From JAHRVQ01 sp051278195 (lineage in GTDB: Bacteria > Pseudomonadota > Gammaproteobacteria > Pseudomonadales > Azotimanducaceae), in NCBI GenBank assembly GCA_051278195.1, contig JBNMQM010000005.1:49397-113396 (forward strand): a DNA stretch of 64,000 nucleotides, written 5' to 3'. Of the stretch, positions 1 to 9,199 are shown piece by piece. Below the pieces are notes generated by a model. That model saw only the letters and a program-made list of their open reading frames with translations, searched no databases and was not told where the DNA came from. The position numbers were made by a program, and so were the translations under genes. Position 1 is the first letter of the stretch; each line of letters opens with the position of its first letter.

Positions 1-112
1 TACCTAGGAGAAAGCAATGGCGTACATGGCAATGACGAATTTCTTCGGGTCAAGGGCTACCATGACTACGTCAGGCTTCTGTGGCTTATCATCAATGACG
101 TTGCGGCCACGA

Positions 113-256
113 AACAGCCCTGAGCTATAGACAGCCCTGAGCCATAGACAGCCCTGAGCCATAGACAGCCCTGAGCCATAGACAGCCCTGAGCCATAGAC
201 AGCCCTGAGCCATAGACAGCCCTGAGCCATAGACAGCCCTGAGCCATAGACAGCCC
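113..256. repeat. 17-nt tandem repeat array
   Basis: Seven perfect head-to-tail copies of the unit gacagccctgagccata fill 130-248. They are preceded by one variant copy (113-129) and followed by a partial one. Because 17 is not a multiple of three, the array is open in several frames and produces spurious repetitive reading frames on both strands. It lies just downstream of the nitronate monooxygenase-like gene, which ends at 274. The remainder of 1-273 shows no convincing gene. Confidence 0.95.
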
Positions 257-273
257 AGCGGGATACAGAAATG

Positions 274-1395
274 TTAAACCATATATTCTTTGGACCGTTC
301 AAAACTTGCCTCGGCTGACGCGACGATATCATCAAAGATATCTTTTGCCGGTCGCACCGCCCGAATCATACCCATACCCTGACCGGCAAAACCTGGGTTG
401 ATATCGGCGCGGCCGTCACGGCTTGCTGCGGCCATCACTGGTCCTGCAACGGCACCCTGATAAGGCATAGGTAACGGCTTGAGATCGGCATTCTCCCAGG
501 CGTCCGTCCATTTACTCCGAATGATTCGCGCTGGCTTGCCGGTAACAGATCGGGATATAACAGTGCCCTCCTCTGTACCCTCTACCAGCGCTTCTTTTTG
601 ATGCGGCAATATTCCAGACTCTTCAGCGGCTAAAAATGCGGTACCAATCCAGGCGCCCGCTGCGCCCAACATCATCGCAGCAGCAACTCCTCGACCGTCA
701 CAAATACCGCCAGCGCCCAAAACCGGAATATCACCGACCGCATCGACGACCTGGGGAATCAATGCCATGGCGCCAACCGGGGAGTTGTGCCCACCGGCAT
801 CATGACCCTGGGCGACAATGACGTCCAACTTAATGGACGCGACCTGAACAGCGTGCCGTACAGCACCGATCACTGCCATAACTTTCGTTCCGTTGTAGCG
901 AAATTCGTCCATCCAGGGCCCTGGGTTTCCAAGACCAGCGGCATAAACCGGTACCTTTTCATCGACAATCACCTGCATCTGGGCCTCAAAGAACTCTTTG
1001 CTGAACACCGCCAACCCGTCTTCTCTTCTAGATGTGCCAGGTGACGAGTTTAGCGCCTCTCTTTCCATGAATTGTTGCGCAAAGGCCATATGCCCTTTCA
1101 GGGCTTCCATCGGGTCATCCGTATCCGGACTCCCACCGCCAGCCTTTTGTGCAGCGCGGCGCACAGACGCTGGCAATAACGTATCCACGCCAAAAGGCTT
1201 ATCCGTCAAACGGCGCGTACGCTGGATCCATTCACGTAATTCTTCAGGCTGGCAAGCCGCGGCGCCGAGCACACCAAGGCCACCTGCGTTCGATACGGCT
1301 GCGGCCAATTCCGGCGTGCTAGCGCCACCCATGCCGGCCAGAACGATTGGATATTCGATTTCTAGAATGTCGCAGACTTTGCTATGAAGCTTCAT
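274..1395 (-). CDS. Nitronate monooxygenase / 2-nitropropane dioxygenase-like FMN enzyme
   Basis: The 373-residue product has the FMN TIM-barrel architecture of the NMO/NPD family. An N-terminal PIVLAGMGG strand-loop is near residue 16, the GHDAGGH segment is at 197-203 (the family's catalytic-histidine region), and a phosphate-binding GAGGICDGRG follows at 227-236. Length is normal for the family. Known members oxidise alkyl nitronates with a flavin and O2, but many paralogues have other or unknown substrates, so the exact substrate is not settled. The gene stands alone, with the 17-nt array downstream and about 200 bp separating it from the neighbour at 1604. Confidence 0.88.
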   Translation of the reverse strand: MKLHSKVCDILEIEYPIVLAGMGGASTPELAAAVSNAGGLGVLGAAACQPEELREWIQRTRRLTDKPFGVDTLLPASVRRAAQKAGGGSPDTDDPMEALKGHMAFAQQFMEREALNSSPGTSRREDGLAVFSKEFFEAQMQVIVDEKVPVYAAGLGNPGPWMDEFRYNGTKVMAVIGAVRHAVQVASIKLDVIVAQGHDAGGHNSPVGAMALIPQVVDAVGDIPVLGAGGICDGRGVAAAMMLGAAGAWIGTAFLAAEESGILPHQKEALVEGTEEGTVISRSVTGKPARIIRSKWTDAWENADLKPLPMPYQGAVAGPVMAAASRDGRADINPGFAGQGMGMIRAVRPAKDIFDDIVASAEASFERSKEYMV

Positions 1396-1603
1396 GGCGC
1401 TACCAGGTTAGTTGTAGATCGCCAGTATTCATCAATTTGTTAACTTTGACACCTTCGGAATATATTGGAGAGTGAATTAGAAGGCCCGCCAATTTCTTAT
1501 TACCGAGATCCATGACGCCGCGACTAGATTTTGATCTAGAAAATCATCAAATCGACACGGCCGACTTTGATGCAAACCAAGAACCACTGCTTCCGCTTAA
1601 AAT

Positions 1604-2806
1604 TCAAAACAGACTGAGTTGGTCAAACCCTCGCCGAAATTGTGTGGTGTCCAATTGAAACCGATGCTTAACTGGCAGTGCTAACTTCCGTGCCGCGATG
1701 TTAAAACGTTGACGAATGGATTCAGCAAAGACACCCTCACCAGACATGCGAGTGTAAAAGCTCGAATCATAGTCTTTGCCCTTACGCCCCTGACGAACAA
1801 GGCTCATGACGTGTTCTGCCTTGTCAGGATAGTGAAGGCCTAACCATTCTTGAAACAGTGGGCTCACTTCATGAGGTAGACGCAAATAAATCATATTGGC
1901 AGCAACTGCTCCAGCAGCTTTACCTCTTTGCAGGATCGTTTCTATTTCACTGTCATTGATAAAGGGAATCACCGGCGCCACCATTAAGGTCACGGGAATT
2001 CCGGCATCGCTCAGGGCCTTGATAGTTTTTAGTCGAGACTCACCACTCGCGGTGCGAGGCTCGAGCTTAGCTTTCAAGGCATTATCCAGCGTTGTAACGC
2101 TGACCGCGACAGAACACAATTTTAATTCGGCCATTTCCGCAAGCAAATCCAAATCACGCAAAATCGAGCTACTCTTGGTGATCAAACTAAAAGGGTGCCG
2201 GAACTCCTGCAGTACCTGAATCAGCTTTCTTGTTGTGAAAAGTTTAGCCTCAAGGGGCTGATATGGATCTGTATTAGCGCCAATAGAGATCGCCTTACAT
2301 TGATAGGACGACTTACTTAAGGTTTGCCGAAGCAATAGATCAGCATTTGGCTTAGTGATAATTTTGGTTTCAAAATCAATCCCCGGCGACAAGTCCCAAT
2401 AGGCGTGAGTGGGTCGCGCGTAGCAGTAGATACATCCGTGCTCACAGCCACGATAGGGGTTGATAGATTGATCGAAGGATATATCTGGGCTGTTATTGGT
2501 GGAGATAATGGTTCTGCCACGATCAACCAGCACTTCTGTTTTGGGATCCGAGTCATTTTCGTCTTGCCACCAACCATCATCGACAAGACGACTTTTCTGG
2601 GACGAAAACCTTAGGTCCGGGTTGCTCGCGGCACCTCGACCCTTTATCAACCGACCAGTAGGCAAAACACCAGGGACCTCTGTTGTCGCAGGAACCTTTA
2701 CAGAGTTCAATGAAGAGTTCAATGAAGAGTTCAATGAAGAGTTCGGTGAAGAGTTCGATACCGCAGTATCTGCAGACAGAGGCGCTTCTGGGGGCTTTTT
2801 CATCAT
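1604..2806 (-). CDS. PA0069-family radical SAM protein
   Basis: This 400-residue protein carries the radical SAM cluster motif CEHGCIYC (CxxxCxxC) after a PYRG turn, and the sequence DRGRTIISTNNSPDISFDQS typical of the PA0069/Rv2578c group. That group is related to spore photoproduct lyase but its reaction is unknown. Two ATG codons lie in tandem at the start. The N-terminus carries Asn-Ser-Ser-Leu repeats encoded by a 12-nt tandem array and is probably disordered and dispensable. The conserved region begins near the RGAASNPDLRF segment. The gene is monocistronic as far as can be seen. Confidence 0.88.
   Translation of the reverse strand: MMKKPPEAPLSADTAVSNSSPNSSLNSSLNSSLNSVKVPATTEVPGVLPTGRLIKGRGAASNPDLRFSSQKSRLVDDGWWQDENDSDPKTEVLVDRGRTIISTNNSPDISFDQSINPYRGCEHGCIYCYARPTHAYWDLSPGIDFETKIITKPNADLLLRQTLSKSSYQCKAISIGANTDPYQPLEAKLFTTRKLIQVLQEFRHPFSLITKSSSILRDLDLLAEMAELKLCSVAVSVTTLDNALKAKLEPRTASGESRLKTIKALSDAGIPVTLMVAPVIPFINDSEIETILQRGKAAGAVAANMIYLRLPHEVSPLFQEWLGLHYPDKAEHVMSLVRQGRKGKDYDSSFYTRMSGEGVFAESIRQRFNIAARKLALPVKHRFQLDTTQFRRGFDQLSLF
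2703..2760. repeat. 12-nt in-frame tandem array in radical SAM N-terminus
   Basis: The unit gagttcaatgaa is repeated almost five times, the last copies diverging to gagttcggtgaa. On the minus strand it encodes Ser-Ser-Leu-Asn repeats near the start of the radical SAM protein. The period is a multiple of three, so copy-number change keeps the frame. Confidence 0.95.
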
Positions 2807-2857
2807 GCGACAGCTCTTGGGTTACCGCATAATTATACTGTTTTTATATACAGTACT

Positions 2858-3223
2858 CTAGTTGCAACTGACCAATCCTTCGCCCTCCCAGGCAACACGG
2901 GTATAGATGATCGTGCAAGATTTACCTTGGTCTCGGCTAAAAAAACAATAAGAGTGATTGGGTAGCAACTCTGTCTGAAATGAGAATGTTGTGCCGACCC
3001 CATTATCCAGCTGGCAGGCAACATCAAACTTGTGAGGGCCGGGTAAAACATTATGTCCGCCCGTCTTCGCGACCGGCTTTCCATCGATGGCTGTGATTTG
3101 CATACCACCTGCTTGGGCATTTTTGGCAAGCGCCACAAAAGCGGTAGCTTCAGATACTTCAGGCGACCCAACGGCACACGCAGTCAGGAACAAAATTGCG
3201 CCAAGAGTAAGTGGTTTCATCAT
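2858..3223 (-). CDS. Small outer-envelope lipoprotein, function unknown
   Basis: The 121-residue product starts with a lipoprotein signal peptide ending in the lipobox LTAC (Cys16), so it should be lipidated and anchored in the envelope. The mature part holds a GPHKFDVACQL segment and three further cysteines. I recognise no domain with certainty. Its ATG overlaps the TGA of the HD-domain gene (ATGA, 3220-3223), so the two are very likely translationally coupled. An AGGAAAG ribosome-binding site lies inside the end of the upstream gene. Confidence 0.75.
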   Translation of the reverse strand: MMKPLTLGAILFLTACAVGSPEVSEATAFVALAKNAQAGGMQITAIDGKPVAKTGGHNVLPGPHKFDVACQLDNGVGTTFSFQTELLPNHSYCFFSRDQGKSCTIIYTRVAWEGEGLVSCN

Positions 3224-3816
3224 TTGTTCTTTCCTACCAGAGTTCGTAGCGCAGCCATTTCTGCTTGAAGGTCTGGAGACGTCATCTGCGCTGCCACCTT
3301 TTCATAAAATTCATCGCCGTCAATTTTGCCCTGATGTTCATAAACGCTTGCCTGCATTGCGAACTCCAATCGGTCGATCTGTTTGACAAACTTTGCCTCG
3401 TCGGTCTGTTGGGCTTCATATTCCTCCCAGACCTCGATCAACCCACTGCCATGTGGCAGTTTGCCCAAAATCTTCTGTATAGCTGCTGCTTCTCGCGCCT
3501 TCTTTTCCTCGGCGGGCACGTTATCGGAGGGTGTAATGTCACCAACATAGGCCTCACCGACATCATGCACCAGCGCCATCTTTAAGACCCGCAAGGCGTC
3601 CAGTTCAGGGTGCCTGGGTAGCAACATTAAACTGAGCATTGCGTTACCAAAAGTATGTTCCGCGACTGTTTCACAGGCACCCGGGTCAATACCCCGTTGA
3701 ATCCAACCTTGCCTAAAAAGTTGTTTCAGTTGGATAATTTCATACCAGACTTCAATAAGCGGCGTGCTTTTCGTTCGATCCAGTAAATCCACCGGTATCG
3801 GTGCTTTCTCAAACAT
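3220..3816 (-). CDS. HD-domain nucleotidase (YfbR/HDDC2-like)
   Basis: This is a 198-residue HD-domain phosphohydrolase. Metal ligands are visible as His54 (AEHTFGNA), His84-Asp85 (ALVHDVGEAY) and a distal Asp in the QIDRLEFA helix, the layout of the HDDC2/YfbR group that dephosphorylates deoxynucleoside 5'-monophosphates. Length matches that group. Substrate is inferred from family only. It is the first gene of a two-gene unit with the downstream lipoprotein. Confidence 0.85.
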   Translation of the reverse strand: MFEKAPIPVDLLDRTKSTPLIEVWYEIIQLKQLFRQGWIQRGIDPGACETVAEHTFGNAMLSLMLLPRHPELDALRVLKMALVHDVGEAYVGDITPSDNVPAEEKKAREAAAIQKILGKLPHGSGLIEVWEEYEAQQTDEAKFVKQIDRLEFAMQASVYEHQGKIDGDEFYEKVAAQMTSPDLQAEMAALRTLVGKNK

Positions 3817-3916
3817 AGGTCTATCTCAACTATCTGAACCACAAAGCACTATCTTACAACTTCTCGACCACCCTTGCCGTGAGTTATGATCGAGACATCG
3901 AACGGTAGGAAGTATT

Positions 3917-5314
3917 TTGCAGAGTCTCGAAAACGCGTTGATTTATTTTGGCGAAGCCGCCTGGGGCCCATGGCTACTTATTCTTATTCTTGGTGGTGGT
4001 CTGTACTTTCTGGCGATATCCAGGTTTCTCCCCTTCAAGTATTTGTTCCATGGCGTAGCACTACTTCGCGGTAAGTATGATTCGGACGCAAGCCCAGGCG
4101 ACATTACCCACTTTCAAGCATTAAGCAGTGCGCTCGCCGGCACGATTGGGATGGGTAATATCGCCGGTGTTGCTATCGCGATTCACGTCGGCGGACCGGG
4201 TGCCATTTTTTGGATGTGGATGACGGCCATTGTTGGCATCGCGACTAAATTTTTTACATGCACCCTCGCCGTTATGTATCGAGGCAAAGACTCGGCTGGC
4301 GAAGTCCAGGGCGGGCCAATGTATGTGATTGTCGAAGGACTAGGCCAACGTTGGAAACCTTTTGCGCTGTTTTTTAGTGCAGCCGGATTGATCGGGTGTT
4401 TACCGCTATTTCAAACCAACCAACTCATTCAAACCGTTCGGGAAGTGATATTTATAGAGCAAGGCATGCTCTCTGTAGAGGATAGCTTTGAGTTCAATAT
4501 CATCGCCGGTATTTTGCTTGCGGGTATTGTTTCGCTTGTTATTTTTGGTGGTATCCAACGAATTGCTCTAGTGGCATCAAGACTGGTGCCGTCTATGGCG
4601 GCGATCTACCTGATCACCGTGCTCTATATCCTAATAGGTAACTACGAGCTGGTGCCGGCCAGTTTTAAGCTCATTTTTTTCGATGCCTTCACCGGAATGG
4701 CGGCAGCAGGTGGTGCAATTGGTACGGTCATCGCCACAGGCGTTAGACGAGGTGCGTTTTCGAATGAAGCAGGGATCGGCACTGAATCACTGGCTCATGG
4801 TGCAGCCAAAACATCAGAGCCCGTACGAGAAGGAATTGTCGCAATGATTGGTCCCATCATCGACACTTTGCTAATTTGCACAGCGACCGCATTGGTGATT
4901 TTGATCTCCGGCGTTTGGCAAGGCTCCGAGGCTAATGGCGTCACCATGACAGCCGCGGCTTTCGATAAGATGATTCCTGTTTACGGGGTCTATATCCTAA
5001 TTGTCTGTATCGTCTGCTTTAGCGTGAGTACGATCTTTAGCTATTCATATTACGGATCAAAATGCCTTGGGTTTATTGCCGGCGCGCACAACCAATATTT
5101 ATACAATTACTTCGTTGTGATAATGACCGTGTTCGCTGCCATACTTTCGATTGATGCAATGGTGGGGTTGGTGGACGGCGCCTTTGCGCTTATGGCAATC
5201 CCAACGACAGTGTCCGCGCTGCTGTTATCCAGAAAAGTTATGGATGCTGCTAAAGACTATTTCGCCAGACTTGACGCCAATGGGTTCAAACCAATTAGCG
5301 TGACCAAAGACTAA
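3917..5314 (+). CDS. AGCS-family sodium/alanine(glycine) symporter
   Basis: A 465-residue inner-membrane transporter with about ten to eleven hydrophobic segments and the AGCS hallmarks GTIGMGNIAGVA near the N-terminus and RRGAFSNEAGIGTES in the middle. Family members import alanine or glycine with Na+. The start used is TTG at 3917, four bases after AGGAAG; no ATG fits before the first conserved segment. It is divergent from the HD gene and followed by a duplicated 13-nt sequence. Confidence 0.92.
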   Translation: MQSLENALIYFGEAAWGPWLLILILGGGLYFLAISRFLPFKYLFHGVALLRGKYDSDASPGDITHFQALSSALAGTIGMGNIAGVAIAIHVGGPGAIFWMWMTAIVGIATKFFTCTLAVMYRGKDSAGEVQGGPMYVIVEGLGQRWKPFALFFSAAGLIGCLPLFQTNQLIQTVREVIFIEQGMLSVEDSFEFNIIAGILLAGIVSLVIFGGIQRIALVASRLVPSMAAIYLITVLYILIGNYELVPASFKLIFFDAFTGMAAAGGAIGTVIATGVRRGAFSNEAGIGTESLAHGAAKTSEPVREGIVAMIGPIIDTLLICTATALVILISGVWQGSEANGVTMTAAAFDKMIPVYGVYILIVCIVCFSVSTIFSYSYYGSKCLGFIAGAHNQYLYNYFVVIMTVFAAILSIDAMVGLVDGAFALMAIPTTVSALLLSRKVMDAAKDYFARLDANGFKPISVTKD

Positions 5315-5317
5315 GTC

Positions 5318-5343
5318 CTGCTAATAGGACCTGCTAATAGGAC
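5318..5343. repeat. 13-nt direct repeat
   Basis: Two adjacent perfect copies of ctgctaataggac lie just after the symporter stop codon. The repeat is outside coding sequence and its period is not a multiple of three. Confidence 0.9.
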
Positions 5344-5369
5344 CGGCAAATGCCAAATGCATTACGCGA

Positions 5370-5828
5370 CTAGAATATGCCGTTCTCGATTCCAGCACCC
5401 ATATACATTCCGAGTGCTTCACAGGCTTCCAATGTTTGCTGATCGAGTTCACCGCTCTTAATCACGGGTTCTTGTACTTCTTTAAACGCATATCCCTTAC
5501 AGATTCTTCTGATACTGGTTAGCGCCCCTGTCCCATCGTTACCCGCGGAAATGAATATCGAATAGGGCAAGCCTTCAACTTTTCCCTCGGTTGGGTAAAA
5601 AGTTCGATCAAAGAAGTCTTTCAATGCACCGGACATATAGCCAAAGTTTTCTGGCGTGCCGAGCAGTAAACCATCGGCCCAGAGCAGTTCATCGACCCCG
5701 GCCTCGCTGGCGAGAAGCATTCGGACATCCACTTCTATATCAGGATGATTGGCACCAGCGTATACCGCTTTTGCCATTTTACCGGTGCTGCCTTCTTTGG
5801 AATGGTAAACAATGAGTAGGTTTTTCAT
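5370..5828 (-). CDS. Flavodoxin-like FMN protein
   Basis: The 152-residue product has a flavodoxin/NAD(P)H-dehydrogenase-like fold. HSKEGSTGKMAKA at 9-21 is the FMN-phosphate loop, and GTPENFGYMSG and ISAGNDGTGA are the other flavin-contacting loops. Its start overlaps the lutC stop as ATGA (5825-5828), so it is the last gene of the Rieske-lut operon. A redox-carrier role with the lactate-oxidising proteins is an inference from context only. Confidence 0.82.
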   Translation of the reverse strand: MKNLLIVYHSKEGSTGKMAKAVYAGANHPDIEVDVRMLLASEAGVDELLWADGLLLGTPENFGYMSGALKDFFDRTFYPTEGKVEGLPYSIFISAGNDGTGALTSIRRICKGYAFKEVQEPVIKSGELDQQTLEACEALGMYMGAGIENGIF

Positions 5829-6475
5829 AGATCGCTGCCCAATATGAAGATGTGGAGTTCACGGGGACCGTGAGCTCCGGTCTCCATGCGCATTTCGATA
5901 TCACCTGTGCTGGAAGGACCAGATACTAACGTCAGATCACGAGGCATCCCACCCTCCTCTCGCACCTTAATCCATACGGATTCCATCGAAGCTAGGATAT
6001 CTCGCTCCGGCAACAACACAAAATGTCGATCGCTTAGAAAATTTTGAGTGAGAGAATTACCGGCATCACTTCGTACAACTAATGATCCGCTTTCTGCTAT
6101 TGCACAGAAACAGGTACTAAGACAATTATCTAAACTGGTTTTAGGCGTCCAGATATCAATCATATCTGCCGGCAGTTCAATCCCTGATGCTATTGCCGCT
6201 GACGTTAAGCAGATGCGTGAGCCATCTGACACCACTTCAAGAATGCTCGCGGCCGCCGCCGCGATATCACTGACCCGCGTAACACTTGCCCCTTTTTGCG
6301 TCGCACCGCGAACAAATTGCTCGAGACGGGCGCTCCCCTCGAGCACGCCGATCGCGGGGCGAATATTCATCGGGTGGAGCGCCATACGTGACTCGATAGT
6401 CTGCTGGCGTGTTTGGTCTTCTGCTGTAACACTTAGACGTTCTCGAATAGCGGCCATTATGGATAACTTGCTCAA
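5825..6475 (-). CDS. lutC: LutC/YkgG lactate utilisation protein (LUD domain)
   Basis: A 216-residue LUD-domain protein, the third component of the LutABC L-lactate-oxidising complex. The C-terminal half carries the family signature LTLVSGPSSTGDIEM. The reading frame opens with TTG overlapping the lutB TGA, nine bases after a good GGAGG site. An ATG seven codons in (6457) has no ribosome-binding site, so TTG is preferred. The order lutA-lutB-lutC is the canonical one. Confidence 0.88.
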   Translation of the reverse strand: MSKLSIMAAIRERLSVTAEDQTRQQTIESRMALHPMNIRPAIGVLEGSARLEQFVRGATQKGASVTRVSDIAAAAASILEVVSDGSRICLTSAAIASGIELPADMIDIWTPKTSLDNCLSTCFCAIAESGSLVVRSDAGNSLTQNFLSDRHFVLLPERDILASMESVWIKVREEGGMPRDLTLVSGPSSTGDIEMRMETGAHGPRELHIFILGSDL

Positions 6476-7902
6476 ACTCGCTGACCTCCGGCTTTTCGAT
6501 ACTGCTGAGAAAAAGTGCCTTGCTCGGGTCGGCGCAAATCACGATGTTGTGTCCAAGCCCCTACTAGCAATGGCAATTTTTGGATAAATCCATTTGCTTG
6601 TCTTGGCCATCTATTTAGCAGTTGATTAGCGACGACCGTGATGACCCGATAAAGCATCGGATGTTGTCCCACCCAAGCCCATAGTTTGAGCCCCCAGCGC
6701 ATGCCGGTAGGACTCAATTTTTGCTCAGATTCTTTGTCGCGCCATTGCCGTAATAATTGCGGCAACGGAATCATCACTGGGCAAACCGACTCGCAACGGC
6801 CACAAAGCGATGAAGCATTGGCCAGATGTTTGGCAGCATCGAGGGTGGCGAGTTGCGGCGTCAGAACCGCACCCATAGGTCCACTATAAACAGACCCATA
6901 GGCGTGACCACCGACTGACAAATAGACCGGACAATGGTTAAGGCAAGCGGAACAACGGATGCAACGGAGCATATCCTGAAAATCACCCCCCAGCATTTCC
7001 GAGCGACCATTATCCACCAGAACGACATGGAAGTTTTCTGGCCCATCGTGATCACCGTCGCGCTTTGGACCTGTTATGAATGAGGTATAGGCCGAGATAT
7101 CTGCGCCAAGTGCAGAGCGTGCGAGAATCCGAACAAAAGTCGACACATCTTCCAGTGTCGGGACGATTTTTTCGATTCCCGTGACAACGATATGCGTTTT
7201 GGGTAAAGCAGTCGTCAGTTCTGCATTGCCTTCATTCGTGACGAGTACGATTGTGCCCGTTTCCGCAACAAGAAAATTGGCACCACTAATACCGACGTCA
7301 GCGGCTAAAAACTTTTCTCTCAATACCTGTCGCGCCTCTGCCACCAGGGCGCCACGATCGGTGATTTTTTCATTAAAGCCGAGCTTTCTGTGGTGCTCGA
7401 AAAAAGTCTCAGAGACCTGTTCTTTGCTTAAGTGAACAGCGGGCGCAACAATGTGGCTGGGCTTTTCACCGCGAAGTTGAATGATGTACTCACCCAGATC
7501 AGTCTCAACAGTCTCAAGCCCATGGGATTCAAGAAACGGCACGAGGTTGATCTCTTCCGTTACCATCGACTTACTTTTGGTGACACGTTTAGCATCCACG
7601 GACCGACAAAGATCCAGCACAATTTGCCTAGCGTCGTCCTCGCTACTCGCCCAATGTAACGTACCGCCTTGATTCTCAACCTGCTGTGCAAATGCCTCCA
7701 GATAAAGATCCAGATGCTGCAGCACATGATTTTTGATGTCCCGCGCTGCAACACGCAATTGATCAAACTCTGGCAACTCAGCAACGCCTGCTGTTCGACC
7801 CGCTGCCAAACGCCCAGACAACTGCTTCAGCGCTGCCTGCAGATTGTCATCTTCCAGCGCCACATCAGTCAGCGGAATAAAATTTTGCGAGGTGACATCC
7901 AT
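6472..7902 (-). CDS. lutB: LutB/YkgF iron-sulfur protein of L-lactate oxidation
   Basis: This 476-residue protein has an N-terminal LUD-type domain with the GISGANFLVAETGT signature and a C-terminal ferredoxin-like domain. Cluster ligands are Cys314, 317, 320 and 324 (CIRCSACLNHC) and Cys367, 370 and 374 (CGRCESVC). Family members oxidise lactate to pyruvate together with LutA and LutC. Start and stop overlap the neighbours by one to four bases, indicating one transcript. Confidence 0.92.
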   Translation of the reverse strand: MDVTSQNFIPLTDVALEDDNLQAALKQLSGRLAAGRTAGVAELPEFDQLRVAARDIKNHVLQHLDLYLEAFAQQVENQGGTLHWASSEDDARQIVLDLCRSVDAKRVTKSKSMVTEEINLVPFLESHGLETVETDLGEYIIQLRGEKPSHIVAPAVHLSKEQVSETFFEHHRKLGFNEKITDRGALVAEARQVLREKFLAADVGISGANFLVAETGTIVLVTNEGNAELTTALPKTHIVVTGIEKIVPTLEDVSTFVRILARSALGADISAYTSFITGPKRDGDHDGPENFHVVLVDNGRSEMLGGDFQDMLRCIRCSACLNHCPVYLSVGGHAYGSVYSGPMGAVLTPQLATLDAAKHLANASSLCGRCESVCPVMIPLPQLLRQWRDKESEQKLSPTGMRWGLKLWAWVGQHPMLYRVITVVANQLLNRWPRQANGFIQKLPLLVGAWTQHRDLRRPEQGTFSQQYRKAGGQRV

Positions 7903-8660
7903 CAGCTTTCGACCTTTGCCGAAGCGGGAATACCAGATGCTAACAACTCCGCATAGTGGATGACGCGAACACTATGACCGTCACGGTGAAGCTTGCCTTC
8001 AATATTGAGCATGCAACCAAGATCACCCATCACTAGAGTATCTGCGCCGGTGTGCAAAACGTCTTGGACTTTACGCTCTGCCATCGCTGCAGAAATATCG
8101 GGATACTTGACACAAAATGTCCCGCCAAACCCACAACAGCTTTCTGTTTCCTCAAGCTCTGATATCTGCACCCCCGCGCTTGTCAGGAGTTGTCGGGGTT
8201 CCGATTGGATGTCGAGTTCCCGCAAACCTGCACAAGCGTCATGATAAGTGACCGGTTCACAGCTCACGGCTGCTGGATGGTAGTCTGCCACTTCGGTTAG
8301 GAACTGGGAGAGTTCAAAAACTTTCGCCGCTAACTGAGCTGATTTGTGACGGTAATCAGAATCTTCCGCCAACAGTTGGGGATAATGGTGCTTCAACATA
8401 CCCCCACAAGAACCACTGGGAATCACGACATATTCAAAGCGTACAAACTCATCGATAACGCGGCGCGCGGTTGCAATTGCATTGTTACGATCTCCACCGT
8501 TTAAGTTCGGCTGACCACAACACACCTGGTTGGCAGGCACCACAACGGCGTAACCGGCGTCTTCTAGCAGTGCTATTGTGTCAAAGGCGATAGTCGGTTT
8601 CATGTTTTCCACCAAGCAGGTGACAAACAGCGCAACGGTGTTAGGTTGCAGCGCTCCCAT
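7902..8660 (-). CDS. lutA: LutA/YkgE CCG-domain iron-sulfur protein
   Basis: A 252-residue (Fe-S)-binding protein with two cysteine-rich CCG domains, visible as VCCGQPNLNGG and ESCCGFGGTFCVKYPDIS. Such domains bind unusual clusters in heterodisulfide-reductase- and glycolate-oxidase-type subunits. It is the LutA component of the L-lactate oxidation system. Its ATG shares one base with the Rieske gene stop (TGATG at 8658-8662), and its stop overlaps lutB in the same way. Confidence 0.92.
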   Translation of the reverse strand: MGALQPNTVALFVTCLVENMKPTIAFDTIALLEDAGYAVVVPANQVCCGQPNLNGGDRNNAIATARRVIDEFVRFEYVVIPSGSCGGMLKHHYPQLLAEDSDYRHKSAQLAAKVFELSQFLTEVADYHPAAVSCEPVTYHDACAGLRELDIQSEPRQLLTSAGVQISELEETESCCGFGGTFCVKYPDISAAMAERKVQDVLHTGADTLVMGDLGCMLNIEGKLHRDGHSVRVIHYAELLASGIPASAKVES

Positions 8661-9199
8661 CAGGTGTCCAACTGTTCCAATCGAATGAGTTGATTCGAGA
8701 GATATCGATAATTCGGGACGTCAAGGTTTCTAGGCGCAGCAGCGCCTTCTAAAACACGGCCGGCGCCGTCGTAATCACTTTGATGACAGGGGCACTTGAA
8801 TTGGTGGTCTTTCTTCACGACCTCGCAGCCTAGGTGTGTACAGTTAGTAAACGCGACAAACAGTTCGGGGCGGACCGATCGATAAGGGTTCTTCGCCAAC
8901 TCCGGTTGAATGGATGCATCCGACAATGGATCTTTAAGTTGTTGAGTGGAAATTGGTAGCGCTTCGATGGCCTCGGGTTGACGTTTGACTAGGACCACAT
9001 TACGGCCTAGCCACGGCACAACTTTTTGATCACCCGGCAACATTGCAGCAACATCCACATCCCTACTGCGGGTGTTATCAAAAGAAGGGATCCAAGCTTT
9101 GATAAACGGATAGGTAAAAAAACCAAGCCCCGTGATTGAAAAAGCCTGCACAATTCTCGTAAGAAGCGTTCGACGGTCCACGCTGTAATCCACCTGCAA
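8660..9199 (-). CDS. Orphan Rieske [2Fe-2S] protein heading the lut operon
   Basis: The 179-residue product resembles the bc1-complex Rieske subunit. It has an N-terminal RR-containing stretch and one hydrophobic segment (about 15-38), then the binding loops CTHLGC (120-125) and CPCH (136-139), and ends with the NLDVPNYRYL strand seen in PetA proteins. Only ten residues separate the two loops, so the insertion present in many PetA proteins is missing. No cytochrome b or c1 gene is adjacent; the gene instead opens the lutABC operon with a one-base overlap. A role passing electrons from lactate oxidation to the membrane chain is inferred. Confidence 0.85.
   Translation of the reverse strand: MQVDYSVDRRTLLTRIVQAFSITGLGFFTYPFIKAWIPSFDNTRSRDVDVAAMLPGDQKVVPWLGRNVVLVKRQPEAIEALPISTQQLKDPLSDASIQPELAKNPYRSVRPELFVAFTNCTHLGCEVVKKDHQFKCPCHQSDYDGAGRVLEGAAAPRNLDVPNYRYLSNQLIRLEQLDT

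Noticed and set aside
17..130. 37-codon plus-strand frame after aggag at the window start
   Set aside because: The ribosome-binding site is good, but the product is Met-rich, ends inside the repeat array and resembles nothing known; evidence is too thin.
4..335. Repetitive reading frames (LRAVYGSGLS-type repeats) over the 17-nt array
   Set aside because: They arise because a 17-nt repeat is open in several frames; there is no ribosome-binding site and no similarity.
1512..1658. 48-codon plus-strand frame starting MTPRLDFDLE in the gap before the radical SAM gene
   Set aside because: It runs antisense into the end of the radical SAM gene and has no convincing ribosome-binding site.
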